A DNA stretch of 30,817 nucleotides from Glaciecola sp. UBA2563 (GTDB lineage: Bacteria > Pseudomonadota > Gammaproteobacteria > Enterobacterales > Alteromonadaceae). The translations under genes were made by a program, and so were the position numbers. This document shows, in pieces, positions 1 to 7,378 of the stretch. The notes under the pieces are model-generated. The model was not told the origin of the DNA and ran no database searches. It saw only the letters and a list, made by a program, of their open reading frames with translations. Each line of letters starts with the position of its first letter. Positions within the stretch are counted from its first letter, which is position 1. Location: NCBI GenBank assembly GCA_002340325.1, contig DDLV01000080.1:1-30817 (forward strand), given 5' to 3'.

Positions 1-1533
1 GGAATACCTCGGCGTCATTGATACTTGGAACCCGCCATAAGCGTATTGCAACGTCGGGTTATTACCATCAAATTCAATGTCTTTTTTGTGAACAATGAAA
101 TACGGAATTTCTGTCCCGTCTGCCGAAGTGGCTGAGAGTTGTTGGACCGTCAAATTTGATGCATCAAAGCGCGCTGGAGAGGACTTTGCTATTTGTGAAG
201 TATTGGCGACAACATCGACATACAGTAAAGCATCTGGTGACACAAACGTTTCTTGATTAACAAGAATAAAATCGGTTGTGTCATTCGAAGACGTAATAGA
301 AACCGTGCCGTTTTCCGGAAGGTCTAAAAGGTAGTTGGACCATCCGTCATTGTTAACATCAAATGCATATACTTTTCCTACCACGTTTTCCAAAACCGTC
401 ACGAGCACTCTTGATTTTGTGATACTGATTGACTGAACGGTCGCTCGTTCAGAAGGCTGATACACCAAATTTGTTTGAACATCTTTAGGATTTGCTTTCC
501 ACGCGTCTAGGTCCATGGCGACTAATGCGCCTGTTGGATAAGTTTCATCGCCCACGTACCAGTCTTCATTTAGGCGCACGAGTAATTGTTTTTTGAAAAC
601 ACCAAGGGGTTGGCTTTTTCGTGGAGTGGGAAGAAGAATTTTAGTTTCCGCATTTTTTAGCCAATAAAAGGAATATTCGTAAAATGTTTCCGCACGATAT
701 GCGAATTTTTCATATTCGTTTTCTCCCACTTTCAACTGGAAGGCACCCGCTGCAACATCAGTGGCTTCACCCTTGAATATATCAGTCGCCTCAACTAGCG
801 CTTTGCCTCTATTCAAAATCTTCGACACAAAAGGATAGCCACTTTCAGTGAGCGTTCCTTCACCGAAGTCTGTCCCAACAATTAGGGTATCGCTATCGAC
901 CCAAGAAGCACCGCCTTTTGCTTCAGGTAAAAAGAATCCGTCTTCCACAAATGCTTTTTCGTCGTGGTCCCATTCCCGGATTTCAACAGCGTCTTTGCCA
1001 CCGTCGGATAAAGAAATTAAGCAGCGTACATAATCTGGTTCAAGACATGTTGACCCTTTGTAAACCCAGTTGGCATCTTCTTTTTCAGCTAATGCATCTA
1101 CATCGAGTAATACATCCCATTGCGTATCATCGCTCATGTAACTTTCAAGGCTAGTACGACGAACAATCCCTCTCACATGAGTATCATCTTGCCAGAAGTT
1201 GTAAACGTAACCTCCCCGATAATTACCATATGCTATCTTGTCAGTCGCGTTTACGATTGCTAAAGCATCCGATTGAAACCCTTCAAATCTAGGATCGTTC
1301 TGCAATTTATCTAAAGTCGCGTCATTCCATTTATTAACGCGTGATAGCGCTTGTTCACCCTCAACCTCTTCCAGCCATAATGGCGCGGGTTCTATGCTTT
1401 CAGTCTTCAAAGTCGCCTCCTCTTGGGTGGGCGCTGTTGTCTCGCCATTTTGTGGCAGTGATTCTTCCTGGGGTTGCGAACATGCTGAAAGGAGTGCTCC
1501 TATCAATGCCATTGCCGATATTCTTTTTATCAT
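1..1533 (-). CDS. Prolyl oligopeptidase family (S9A-like) lipoprotein, partial (C-terminal part beyond window)
   Basis: The frame is open from an ATG at 1533 to base 1, giving 511 codons without a stop, so the 3' part is missing. Residues 1-18 are a lipoprotein signal: basic start (MIKR), hydrophobic stretch, lipobox LSAC with Cys18. The residue after Cys18 is Ser, which favours the outer membrane. The mature part begins with a low-complexity Q/E/T linker and then 'PLWLEEVEGEQALSRVNKWN', which is typical of the start of S9A prolyl oligopeptidase-like proteins. A beta-propeller-like region follows. The last residues before the edge (YAYGGFQVSMTPRYS) match the entry into the alpha/beta-hydrolase domain ('YGYGGF..P..P.YS'). 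The catalytic Ser-Asp-His lie off the window and cannot be checked. Likely role: hydrolysis of peptides at the cell surface or in the periplasm. Transcribed divergently from the HNH gene. Confidence 0.88.
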   Translation of the reverse strand, partial: MIKRISAMALIGALLSACSQPQEESLPQNGETTAPTQEEATLKTESIEPAPLWLEEVEGEQALSRVNKWNDATLDKLQNDPRFEGFQSDALAIVNATDKIAYGNYRGGYVYNFWQDDTHVRGIVRRTSLESYMSDDTQWDVLLDVDALAEKEDANWVYKGSTCLEPDYVRCLISLSDGGKDAVEIREWDHDEKAFVEDGFFLPEAKGGASWVDSDTLIVGTDFGEGTLTESGYPFVSKILNRGKALVEATDIFKGEATDVAAGAFQLKVGENEYEKFAYRAETFYEYSFYWLKNAETKILLPTPRKSQPLGVFKKQLLVRLNEDWYVGDETYPTGALVAMDLDAWKANPKDVQTNLVYQPSERATVQSISITKSRVLVTVLENVVGKVYAFDVNNDGWSNYLLDLPENGTVSITSSNDTTDFILVNQETFVSPDALLYVDVVANTSQIAKSSPARFDASNLTVQQLSATSADGTEIPYFIVHKKDIEFDGNNPTLQYAYGGFQVSMTPRYS

Positions 1534-1688
1534 GATGTATCCGTTATATGTGGCAGCTGATGCCTTTTTATTGTTATGTTGTTGCAATAAGAAGCGCCGA
1601 TTTACAAACTTCCCACGCATTCTTTCGAACTGGTATGACAATAATCGTGTAGAAAAATTCAGTAGACGATTTTGACGAATTATGATTG

Positions 1689-1997
1689 ATGAACTCTCGA
1701 GCTAGAAAAGTAACTAAAGGCATTTGCCCTACATGCAAACGCTACCATCGCTTGACGTTTCATCATTTGATTCCTAAAAAAATGCACCGACGCAATTTTT
1801 TCAGAAAAAAGATCGACAAGAATAGGCTGCAACAAGGCATCTACATTTGCCGTCAATGTCACGATGGCATTCATAAAATGTATAACGAGATGCATTTAGC
1901 AAAGCACCTTAATTCGCTGGATTCACTGTTGGAAGATGAACGGTTACAAGGCTACTTCAAATGGGTGAGTAAACAACGAGTAAACCTCAAGCAATAA
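1689..1997 (+). CDS. Small HNH-endonuclease-like zinc-binding protein
   Basis: A 102-residue basic protein when started at ATG 1689; a TTG codon lies immediately before it at 1686. It has the layout of a compact HNH/beta-beta-alpha-metal fold: CPTC (Cys13, Cys16), then HHLIPK (His25, His26), then CRQCHDGIH (Cys54, Cys57, His58, His62). The four Cys would hold a structural zinc, and the His residues would form the HNH active-site metal site. Lys and Arg are abundant, which fits nucleic-acid binding. No strong ribosome-binding site is visible, so the start is uncertain by one codon. The next gene on the same strand encodes a DNA repair nuclease, but the LexA box and promoter between them suggest separate control. 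Nuclease activity is inferred from motifs only; function is unknown. Confidence 0.75.
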   Translation: MNSRARKVTKGICPTCKRYHRLTFHHLIPKKMHRRNFFRKKIDKNRLQQGIYICRQCHDGIHKMYNEMHLAKHLNSLDSLLEDERLQGYFKWVSKQRVNLKQ

Positions 1998-2050
1998 AGA
2001 ATATCAATGGGACTGAAAAGAACGTTAAGGCTTTATTTGCAGTTGACAAA

Positions 2051-2070
2051 TACTGTATATTAAACCAGTA
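2051..2070 (+). promoter_or_regulatory. Predicted LexA (SOS) operator
   Basis: TACTGTATATTAAACCAGTA has the complete gammaproteobacterial LexA pattern TACTG-N10-CAGTA with both half-sites perfect and an AT-rich spacer. A TTGACA hexamer (2043-2048), a plausible -35 element, sits immediately upstream, so bound LexA would cover the promoter. The downstream gene encodes a DNA repair nuclease, which fits SOS control. Confidence 0.85.
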
Positions 2071-2150
2071 TGAAGGTTCGCGGATCCTATTCGATCCGCT
2101 CGACAAGTATCTATCCCAGCGTTAACTTCTGCATTGGCAATAGAATCACT

Positions 2151-4331
2151 ATGCATATGAAAGAGCTCCCCACATTTTATTACCATGACCATTTCATGGA
2201 GTTCTTATCGTTTATAAAATCGCAATGCGCTCACTTACTCCATCCTGTGCATCAGTCTTTTTTATCTGAATTTGAAAACTCGCCGAAACAAGAGCAAGCA
2301 CTTTTGGTGCGCTGCATAAATCGAAAGCAGCCAGCAATAAAGTCAGCCAGCCTAATCTTCAAAGAGCTACAGAACATCGATGGGTTAGTGGAAACGCTAC
2401 TGCGAAAAGGATGGTTAAGAAAACCCTCGGAAAAAGACAGCGGACTTTTACTCAGATGTTTAACAAAAGATGAGCTTTTTCAGCTTTGTCAGGTAGCGGA
2501 GTCAGGGGATATTGTTCGTAAAAGTCTGCCAAAAGCGCCATTATTGGAAATCGCAAAAACGCTATCTGCGCGTCAAATAGAAACATCGACCGTAGCAGCG
2601 CAATATATTGTACGCAACTGCGACCATGTCATTGACTACTTTCTCTATCTTTATTTCGGCAATTGCAGAGATAAACTCAACAAATTTAGTATGCGCGATC
2701 TTGGCGTTATGAAAACGCGTGAAGAAAATGCACAAATCCAAGCTAGGTTCAGTTGTAAACTCGAAGCGTTAAGTTGTTTTAATTTAACTTATGCACTCAG
2801 TCATTTTAGGTATTTAGAACTGGTCGATAAAACATCGATAGAGCGCGCGTGGAGCAATATTCCCAGTGCTAATGGTGATGCTGCAATTGCTATGAAAAAT
2901 AAACTGTGTTTCCGGCTAGCCCTAAAAATGCTCGAGATTGATGCGTTTACAGGTGTACAGATGCTATCAGATATCGAAATGCCTGAGGCACAGGAAAAAT
3001 GGTGCAGAGAAGCATATAAGTTGGGCTTTAAGGAAAAGGTAGAGATTCGTCTGCATCAAATTATCGATCAACCACTGAGCGATCATTTGGCTTATTTTGC
3101 CGAGGATTTCCTCGCACGAAAATACCATCAAAAACGCACGAGTTTAATGACTGACATGCTGCGAGACACTCGTCAACATATTGTGGTCGATGAAATTTAC
3201 AAAGGTAGCGTTGAAAACGGCGTTATTGCTCACTATCGAAATGTCCAGTGGAACGATGATGACAACAATCAAGTGCATTTCTCAGAAAATGGCGTCTGGC
3301 GAGCCCTGTTCATTTTGACGTTTTATCAAGAGATATTCGAAACGAAAGGGTTGGGTCTTTCAACCGAGTTTGATTATGTCCCCGAGTGCTTAAAGCAAAA
3401 CACACTGTATACGTCAATCCCCGATGTTATCGAGCACAAGCTTGCAAGCATCAAATCTCAAAAACAGTGGATTGTGTTAATGCTTGAGTCTCTTTGTAAG
3501 GCAAGTGCTCACACCAGTCTTCTCTATGGAAATCCGGTTTATCTTATTGAGAAGATAAAGGTGTTGCTAACGTATGCTGATGTAGACGGTCTAAAAGCAA
3601 TCGTATTGCTAATGGCCAAAGATTGGAAAAACACCAAAGACGGATTTCCTGATCTACTGATTGTAGAAAAAGGTAAGTTGAGATTTGAAGAAATTAAAGC
3701 GGAAGGTGATGTGCTAAGGCGCAACCAATTGCTTCGTTTACAACAATTACGGCAAGTGGGGTTTGATGTAAGGATCACAACCGTTGAGTTTGCTATCGAC
3801 CCTATGCAACCATATGTAGTTGTGGATATTGAAACGACAGGAGGAAGGGCCAGTCATCATCGCATCACTGAAATAGGTATGGTGAAAATGATCAATGGAG
3901 AAATTATTGATGAATGGCAGTCATTATTGAATCCCGAACGCAATATCCCCCGGAACATTACTTCACTCACTGGCATAACCAATGAAATGGTTGAAAACGC
4001 TCCTTTGTTTTCTGAGGTTGCCGAACAAGTAGATACTTTTACTGACAATGCTATTTTTGTCGCGCACAACGTTAATTTTGACTACGGTTTTATTCGTGAA
4101 GAATTTGCGCGCATTGGGCAGCATTGGCGACGACCCAAATTATGTACCGTGCAACAAATGAGACAGCATTACAAAGGTCTCCCGTCTTACTCTCTCGCGA
4201 ATCTTACCAAACATTTTGATATCGACATGCAGCGCCATCACCGCGCAATGTCGGATGCATTAGCCGCCACAGAATTGCTAAAGTTGGTTAATTTCAAGCG
4301 AGTAAACACAACATCTGCTATAGAATCCTAA
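2151..4331 (+). CDS. FAN1-like VRR-NUC nuclease fused to a DEDDh 3'-5' exonuclease; LexA-controlled
   Basis: Residue numbers are from ATG 2151. The first ~545 residues resemble bacterial FAN1: N-terminal 'LPTFYYHDHFMEFL' and 'EQALLVRCINRK', a helical middle, 'HFSENGVWRALF', then a VRR-NUC (PD-(D/E)xK) site with GFPDLL (Asp501) and EIK (Glu514, Lys516) followed by 'NQLLRLQQL'. After a very short junction, residues ~554-715 are a DnaQ-like DEDDh exonuclease: DIETTG (Asp559, Glu561), AHNVNFDYGF (Asp644), HRAMSD (His697, Asp702). FAN1 enzymes cut near DNA flaps and help repair interstrand crosslinks; DEDDh domains remove 3' nucleotides. The frame extends upstream to an ATG at 2070, but that codon overlaps the LexA box and would be near-leaderless. 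The ATG at 2151 (or 2157) gives the usual FAN1 N-terminus. Domain calls are firm; the combined activity is inferred. Confidence 0.9.
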   Translation: MHMKELPTFYYHDHFMEFLSFIKSQCAHLLHPVHQSFLSEFENSPKQEQALLVRCINRKQPAIKSASLIFKELQNIDGLVETLLRKGWLRKPSEKDSGLLLRCLTKDELFQLCQVAESGDIVRKSLPKAPLLEIAKTLSARQIETSTVAAQYIVRNCDHVIDYFLYLYFGNCRDKLNKFSMRDLGVMKTREENAQIQARFSCKLEALSCFNLTYALSHFRYLELVDKTSIERAWSNIPSANGDAAIAMKNKLCFRLALKMLEIDAFTGVQMLSDIEMPEAQEKWCREAYKLGFKEKVEIRLHQIIDQPLSDHLAYFAEDFLARKYHQKRTSLMTDMLRDTRQHIVVDEIYKGSVENGVIAHYRNVQWNDDDNNQVHFSENGVWRALFILTFYQEIFETKGLGLSTEFDYVPECLKQNTLYTSIPDVIEHKLASIKSQKQWIVLMLESLCKASAHTSLLYGNPVYLIEKIKVLLTYADVDGLKAIVLLMAKDWKNTKDGFPDLLIVEKGKLRFEEIKAEGDVLRRNQLLRLQQLRQVGFDVRITTVEFAIDPMQPYVVVDIETTGGRASHHRITEIGMVKMINGEIIDEWQSLLNPERNIPRNITSLTGITNEMVENAPLFSEVAEQVDTFTDNAIFVAHNVNFDYGFIREEFARIGQHWRRPKLCTVQQMRQHYKGLPSYSLANLTKHFDIDMQRHHRAMSDALAATELLKLVNFKRVNTTSAIES

Positions 4332-4436
4332 TGGTCAATACGCCTTAATGGCAGCGAAAAAGAAGCGACGAATGGACCAGTCATCTCGATCAAATGAATA
4401 TGATATCCTCTGTTTTAAAATTAAGGAGAGCAAATA

Positions 4437-4817
4437 ATGGCAAAACAAGATTATGACGATGGAATTGCAAAGCGTACACAAGTAATGGGCGATTCGTTTG
4501 TGCAAAAAGCCATAGACAATACCGTTCCTTTCACTCAAGAACTACAAGACTGGATTAACGAGCATGCATGGGGGTCAACATGGCAGCGCGAAGGACTTCC
4601 GTTAGCCACAAGGTCGTTGGTTACTATTGCTATGTTAGCGGCACTGAAAGCACCCACCGAATTAAAAGGCCATATAAGAGGTGCTTTAAACAATGGTTGT
4701 ACGGTGGATGAAATCAAAGAGGTTCTGCTTCATTCGTTACTATATTGCGGAGCACCAGCAGCACAGGAAGCTTTCAGGGCAGCGAGAGAAGTATTGGAAG
4801 AAGAGAATAAGATATAA
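4437..4817 (+). CDS. Carboxymuconolactone decarboxylase family protein (PcaC-like)
   Basis: A 126-residue AhpD-fold protein preceded by a good ribosome-binding site (AAGGAG, 4423-4428). The core 'TRSLVTIAMLAALKAPTEL', 'HIRGALNNGCTVDEIKEVL' and 'YCGAPAAQEAF' is the signature of 4-carboxymuconolactone decarboxylase (PcaC) and its relatives. There is no CxxC pair, so an AhpD-type peroxidase-partner role is unlikely. Length matches PcaC (about 125-135 residues). No other protocatechuate-pathway genes are nearby, so the substrate may not be carboxymuconolactone. The stop overlaps the start of the next gene (TAATG), so the two are almost certainly co-translated. The family call is firm; the reaction is uncertain. 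Confidence 0.87.
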   Translation: MAKQDYDDGIAKRTQVMGDSFVQKAIDNTVPFTQELQDWINEHAWGSTWQREGLPLATRSLVTIAMLAALKAPTELKGHIRGALNNGCTVDEIKEVLLHSLLYCGAPAAQEAFRAAREVLEEENKI

Positions 4818-5593
4818 TGCAGCTAGTAAGATCTCTATGCATATTTCTTTGCGCACTAGCGAGTTTTGCCGCCTTGCCTCATGCTGCAAAGAATACAAAC
4901 TCAATCGGTAGCGGCATTCAGGTTATTGAGATTAATGAGCATATTTTTATGCTTAGAGGGGCAGGTGGCAACATTGGCGTCTTAAAAGGCCAAGACCATA
5001 TCATCATGATTGATAGTCAATTTGAACATACGTCTGATTCAGTAAAATTGGCACTGCAATCTATCTCTGATAAACCTTTAGCGTATTTAATCAACACCCA
5101 TTATCACAGCGACCATACTGGCGGCAATCCAAGCTTTGCACGCGATGGCGTTACGATGATAGCTCATGAAAAAACCCGTGAGATACTCGCGGCTGATAGA
5201 GATATGGCGACGCCAAATTCGAGGCTACCTGAATACTCAGATAAGCTACTACCCTATCTTACATTTAGTCAAAGCATTACGTTACACGAAGGTAATGAGT
5301 TGATTGAGGTTATTCATTTCCCGAATGCGCATACGGCCTCTGACAGTGCTGTATTCTTTAAAACATCTAACGTTATTCATACGGGTGATCTGTACTTCGT
5401 CGGTGTTACGCCCTTTATCGATGTGAAAAACGGTGGCAGTTACGATGGATATGTTTCAGCGATGCAGGCAATTCTTAATAGAGCGGACGAAAATACCAAA
5501 ATTATTCCCGGTCACGGACCATTAGCAACAAAAGCTATGATGCAACGTGATTATGAAGACGTCGCTTCCTTTGATCATACTTCGTTAGATTAG
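4817..5593 (+). CDS. Exported metallo-beta-lactamase-fold hydrolase
   Basis: 258 residues. The N-terminus is a likely Sec signal peptide (about residues 1-23: MQLVRS, hydrophobic core, then A-rich 'LPHAAK'). The zinc-binding set of the MBL fold is complete: HYHSDH (His95, His97, Asp99, His100), His172, Asp191 in HTGD, and His233 in PGHGP. The periplasmic location and the 'GGNIGVLKGQDHIIMID' start resemble the broad cyclase/glyoxalase-like MBL group rather than a clear antibiotic-degrading lactamase. The ATG overlaps the preceding stop by one base (TAATG). Both proteins could act on one pathway of small cyclic compounds, but their predicted locations differ (cytoplasm versus periplasm). It ends 19 bp from the convergent symporter gene, and no terminator hairpin is evident. 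Substrate unknown. Confidence 0.87.
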   Translation: MQLVRSLCIFLCALASFAALPHAAKNTNSIGSGIQVIEINEHIFMLRGAGGNIGVLKGQDHIIMIDSQFEHTSDSVKLALQSISDKPLAYLINTHYHSDHTGGNPSFARDGVTMIAHEKTREILAADRDMATPNSRLPEYSDKLLPYLTFSQSITLHEGNELIEVIHFPNAHTASDSAVFFKTSNVIHTGDLYFVGVTPFIDVKNGGSYDGYVSAMQAILNRADENTKIIPGHGPLATKAMMQRDYEDVASFDHTSLD

Positions 5594-5612
5594 CGCCAGT
5601 CTCTCCAACTCG

Positions 5613-7004
5613 TTATGCATTGTGTTGAGTCGCATCAAGATCGGTTTGTTGTTCATCGGTTGATGGTCCATAAACCCTTTGCTGGGTTATCTTGCCTGCC
5701 GTCATTGCCCCGCTGACATTGAGAGCCGTGCGCGCCATATCGATTAAGGGTTCAATAGATATTAAGAGCGCTGCAAGTGCAACCGGTAAACCCATTGCAG
5801 GTAGTACAATAAGCGCTGCTAATGTCGCCCCACCGCCGACACCGGCAACGCCAAATGAGCTAATGGCGACAATCCCAATGAGACTGAGAATAAAAGTTGG
5901 AGCGGTAGGATCAATGCCAACGCTAGGCGCTATCATAACAGCAAGCATCGCAGGATATATGCCAGCACATCCGTTCTGTCCAATTGTAGCACCAAGTGAA
6001 GCGGATAAATTTGCTATCGCGGGTTTGACATGTAAACGATTAATTTGGGTGTCGACATTAAGTGGAATTGTAGCCGCCGAGCTGCGTGAGCTAAATGCAA
6101 AAGTCAGTACTGGCCAAACGGTTTGGAAAAAGTGTTTTGCATTAATGCCATTTAGCAAAAGGATAAGTCCATGAACACAAAACATTATGATGATGGCAAG
6201 GTATGACGCAACGATAAAACTTACCAAGTCTAAAATGTCTTTTAGGCTAGAACTTGCCCCTACTTTCATCATTAGCGCCAATACACCGTATGGCGTAAGC
6301 GCAATTATCATCCTGACCAACCGCATCACCAAAGCTAATGCAGTTTCAACAAACTGTCTGAATTTCACTCCTTGTTCAGGCTCATCACTGAACAGTTTTA
6401 ATCCCGCAACCCCAAGTAAAATGCCAAAAATAACGACAGCAATAATTGAGGTGTCACGAGCCCCCGTCAGATCGGCAAAGATATTTTGCGGAATAAAACT
6501 TACAATTATTTGTGGCAGGCTTAACCCGTCGACTTCACTTTGTCTTGTCGTCAGTGTCTCTGCACGTGCCAGCTCTCTTGCGCCTTGAGCAAGTCCATCA
6601 GCTGTTAAATCGAATGCCAAAGAAACGCCAATGCCGACTAAAGCGGCGATGATGGTGGTACTGATTAATACAAGTAATATCAATCCGCCGTATTTGCCCA
6701 GCTGAGTAATTTCATCCATTTTGACAACTGCGGCGACCATCGACACAAGTACAAGAGGCATGATAATCATTTTTAACAGGCTGACATAACCGCTGCCAAT
6801 CATATTTGTCCAAGTGAGCGTTGACTGCACTACTTCACTGTCATATCCATAAACCCACTGCATCATAGAACCTGCAATAGCGCCAATGACCAGAGCACTC
6901 AAGACTTGTTTTGACAAGCTCATTTCTTGCTTCTTCATTGTAAAAATTATCGCAAGCAGGGCGATGAAGACCGACAAATTTAACAGTACTAACATGGTTA
7001 ACAT
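5613..7004 (-). CDS. tcyP: L-cystine / dicarboxylate-type sodium or proton symporter (TcyP/YdjN-like)
   Basis: A 463-residue polytopic protein of the dicarboxylate/amino acid:cation symporter (DAACS, SLC1-like) family. Family marks are 'LLKMIIMPLVLVSMVAAV', 'FSSRSSAATIPLNV' (serine-rich hairpin region), 'ASLGATIGQNGCAGIYPAMLAVMIAP' cut here only for orientation, and 'ISSFGVAGVGGGA'. The NGCAGIYPAM segment and the total length point to the TcyP/YdjN L-cystine branch rather than GltP or DctA. Eight transmembrane segments and two re-entrant loops are expected. The start is supported by an AGGAA ribosome-binding sequence a few bases before the ATG. Transcribed divergently from kbl, with a perfect inverted repeat between them. 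Substrate assignment rests on similarity; other amino acids are possible. Confidence 0.85.
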   Translation of the reverse strand: MLTMLVLLNLSVFIALLAIIFTMKKQEMSLSKQVLSALVIGAIAGSMMQWVYGYDSEVVQSTLTWTNMIGSGYVSLLKMIIMPLVLVSMVAAVVKMDEITQLGKYGGLILLVLISTTIIAALVGIGVSLAFDLTADGLAQGARELARAETLTTRQSEVDGLSLPQIIVSFIPQNIFADLTGARDTSIIAVVIFGILLGVAGLKLFSDEPEQGVKFRQFVETALALVMRLVRMIIALTPYGVLALMMKVGASSSLKDILDLVSFIVASYLAIIIMFCVHGLILLLNGINAKHFFQTVWPVLTFAFSSRSSAATIPLNVDTQINRLHVKPAIANLSASLGATIGQNGCAGIYPAMLAVMIAPSVGIDPTAPTFILSLIGIVAISSFGVAGVGGGATLAALIVLPAMGLPVALAALLISIEPLIDMARTALNVSGAMTAGKITQQRVYGPSTDEQQTDLDATQHNA

Positions 7005-7075
7005 TCCTCATGCTGTAGGTAGTTTTAATAGTCATCTTCTGTTTAAGTATTGCTGACATAAACATCGCTCATTTA

Positions 7076-7178
7076 ATTGTAGGTATTAGTGATTTGAAAG
7101 TCGCTGTAAACCCAATCCCTGGGCGCTCTGCGAATTCATCCATGAATTCGAAGCTTTCAAATCACTAATACCTACAAT
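7076..7178. repeat. Intergenic palindromic element E1 (25-bp perfect arms)
   Basis: Arms 7076-7100 and 7154-7178 are exact reverse complements (25 bp; the left arm begins ATTGTAGGTATTAGTGATTT). The 53-base core contains a second hairpin, CGAATTCAT-CC-ATGAATTCG, and a CCC/GGG pair before GCGCTCT. It lies between divergent tcyP and kbl, codes for nothing I can see, and has the size of a MITE-like or REP-like element. No clear target duplication was seen at the ends. Confidence 0.8.
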
Positions 7179-7317
7179 CAACTGACAACCAACATCTTAG
7201 AAGCTTTGCAACACCTAAATAGAACATAACCATTTAATTAGTTAAGTTGTGTACACCAAAGACAGTATACGTGAAAAACATCCTACCAGCGCATCCTCAA
7301 GTATATAGCCAGCTAAT

Positions 7318-7344
7318 TTGTAGCTTTGGGCAGTCTACTATAGA
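7318..7344 (+). promoter_or_regulatory. Possible kbl-tdh promoter
   Basis: TTGTAG (7318-7323) and TATAGA (7339-7344) resemble -35 and -10 hexamers, but spacing is 15 bp, shorter than ideal. Transcription would begin near 7351, about 28 bases before the chosen kbl start. It lies downstream of palindromic element E1. Prediction by eye only. Confidence 0.3.
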
Positions 7345-7378
7345 ATTTAGCCGGGTTTATACACACATGACACACAAA

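Noticed and set aside
3804..4331. Separate exonuclease gene starting at the internal ATG 3804
   Set aside because: There is no ribosome-binding site before it, and the frame is continuous with the FAN1 part, so a fusion is the simpler reading. It is kept as a test under the fusion finding.
7247..7378. N-terminal extension of Kbl from TTG 7247
   Set aside because: Family members begin at the position matching ATG 7379, the extension is unconserved-looking, and a possible promoter lies inside it.
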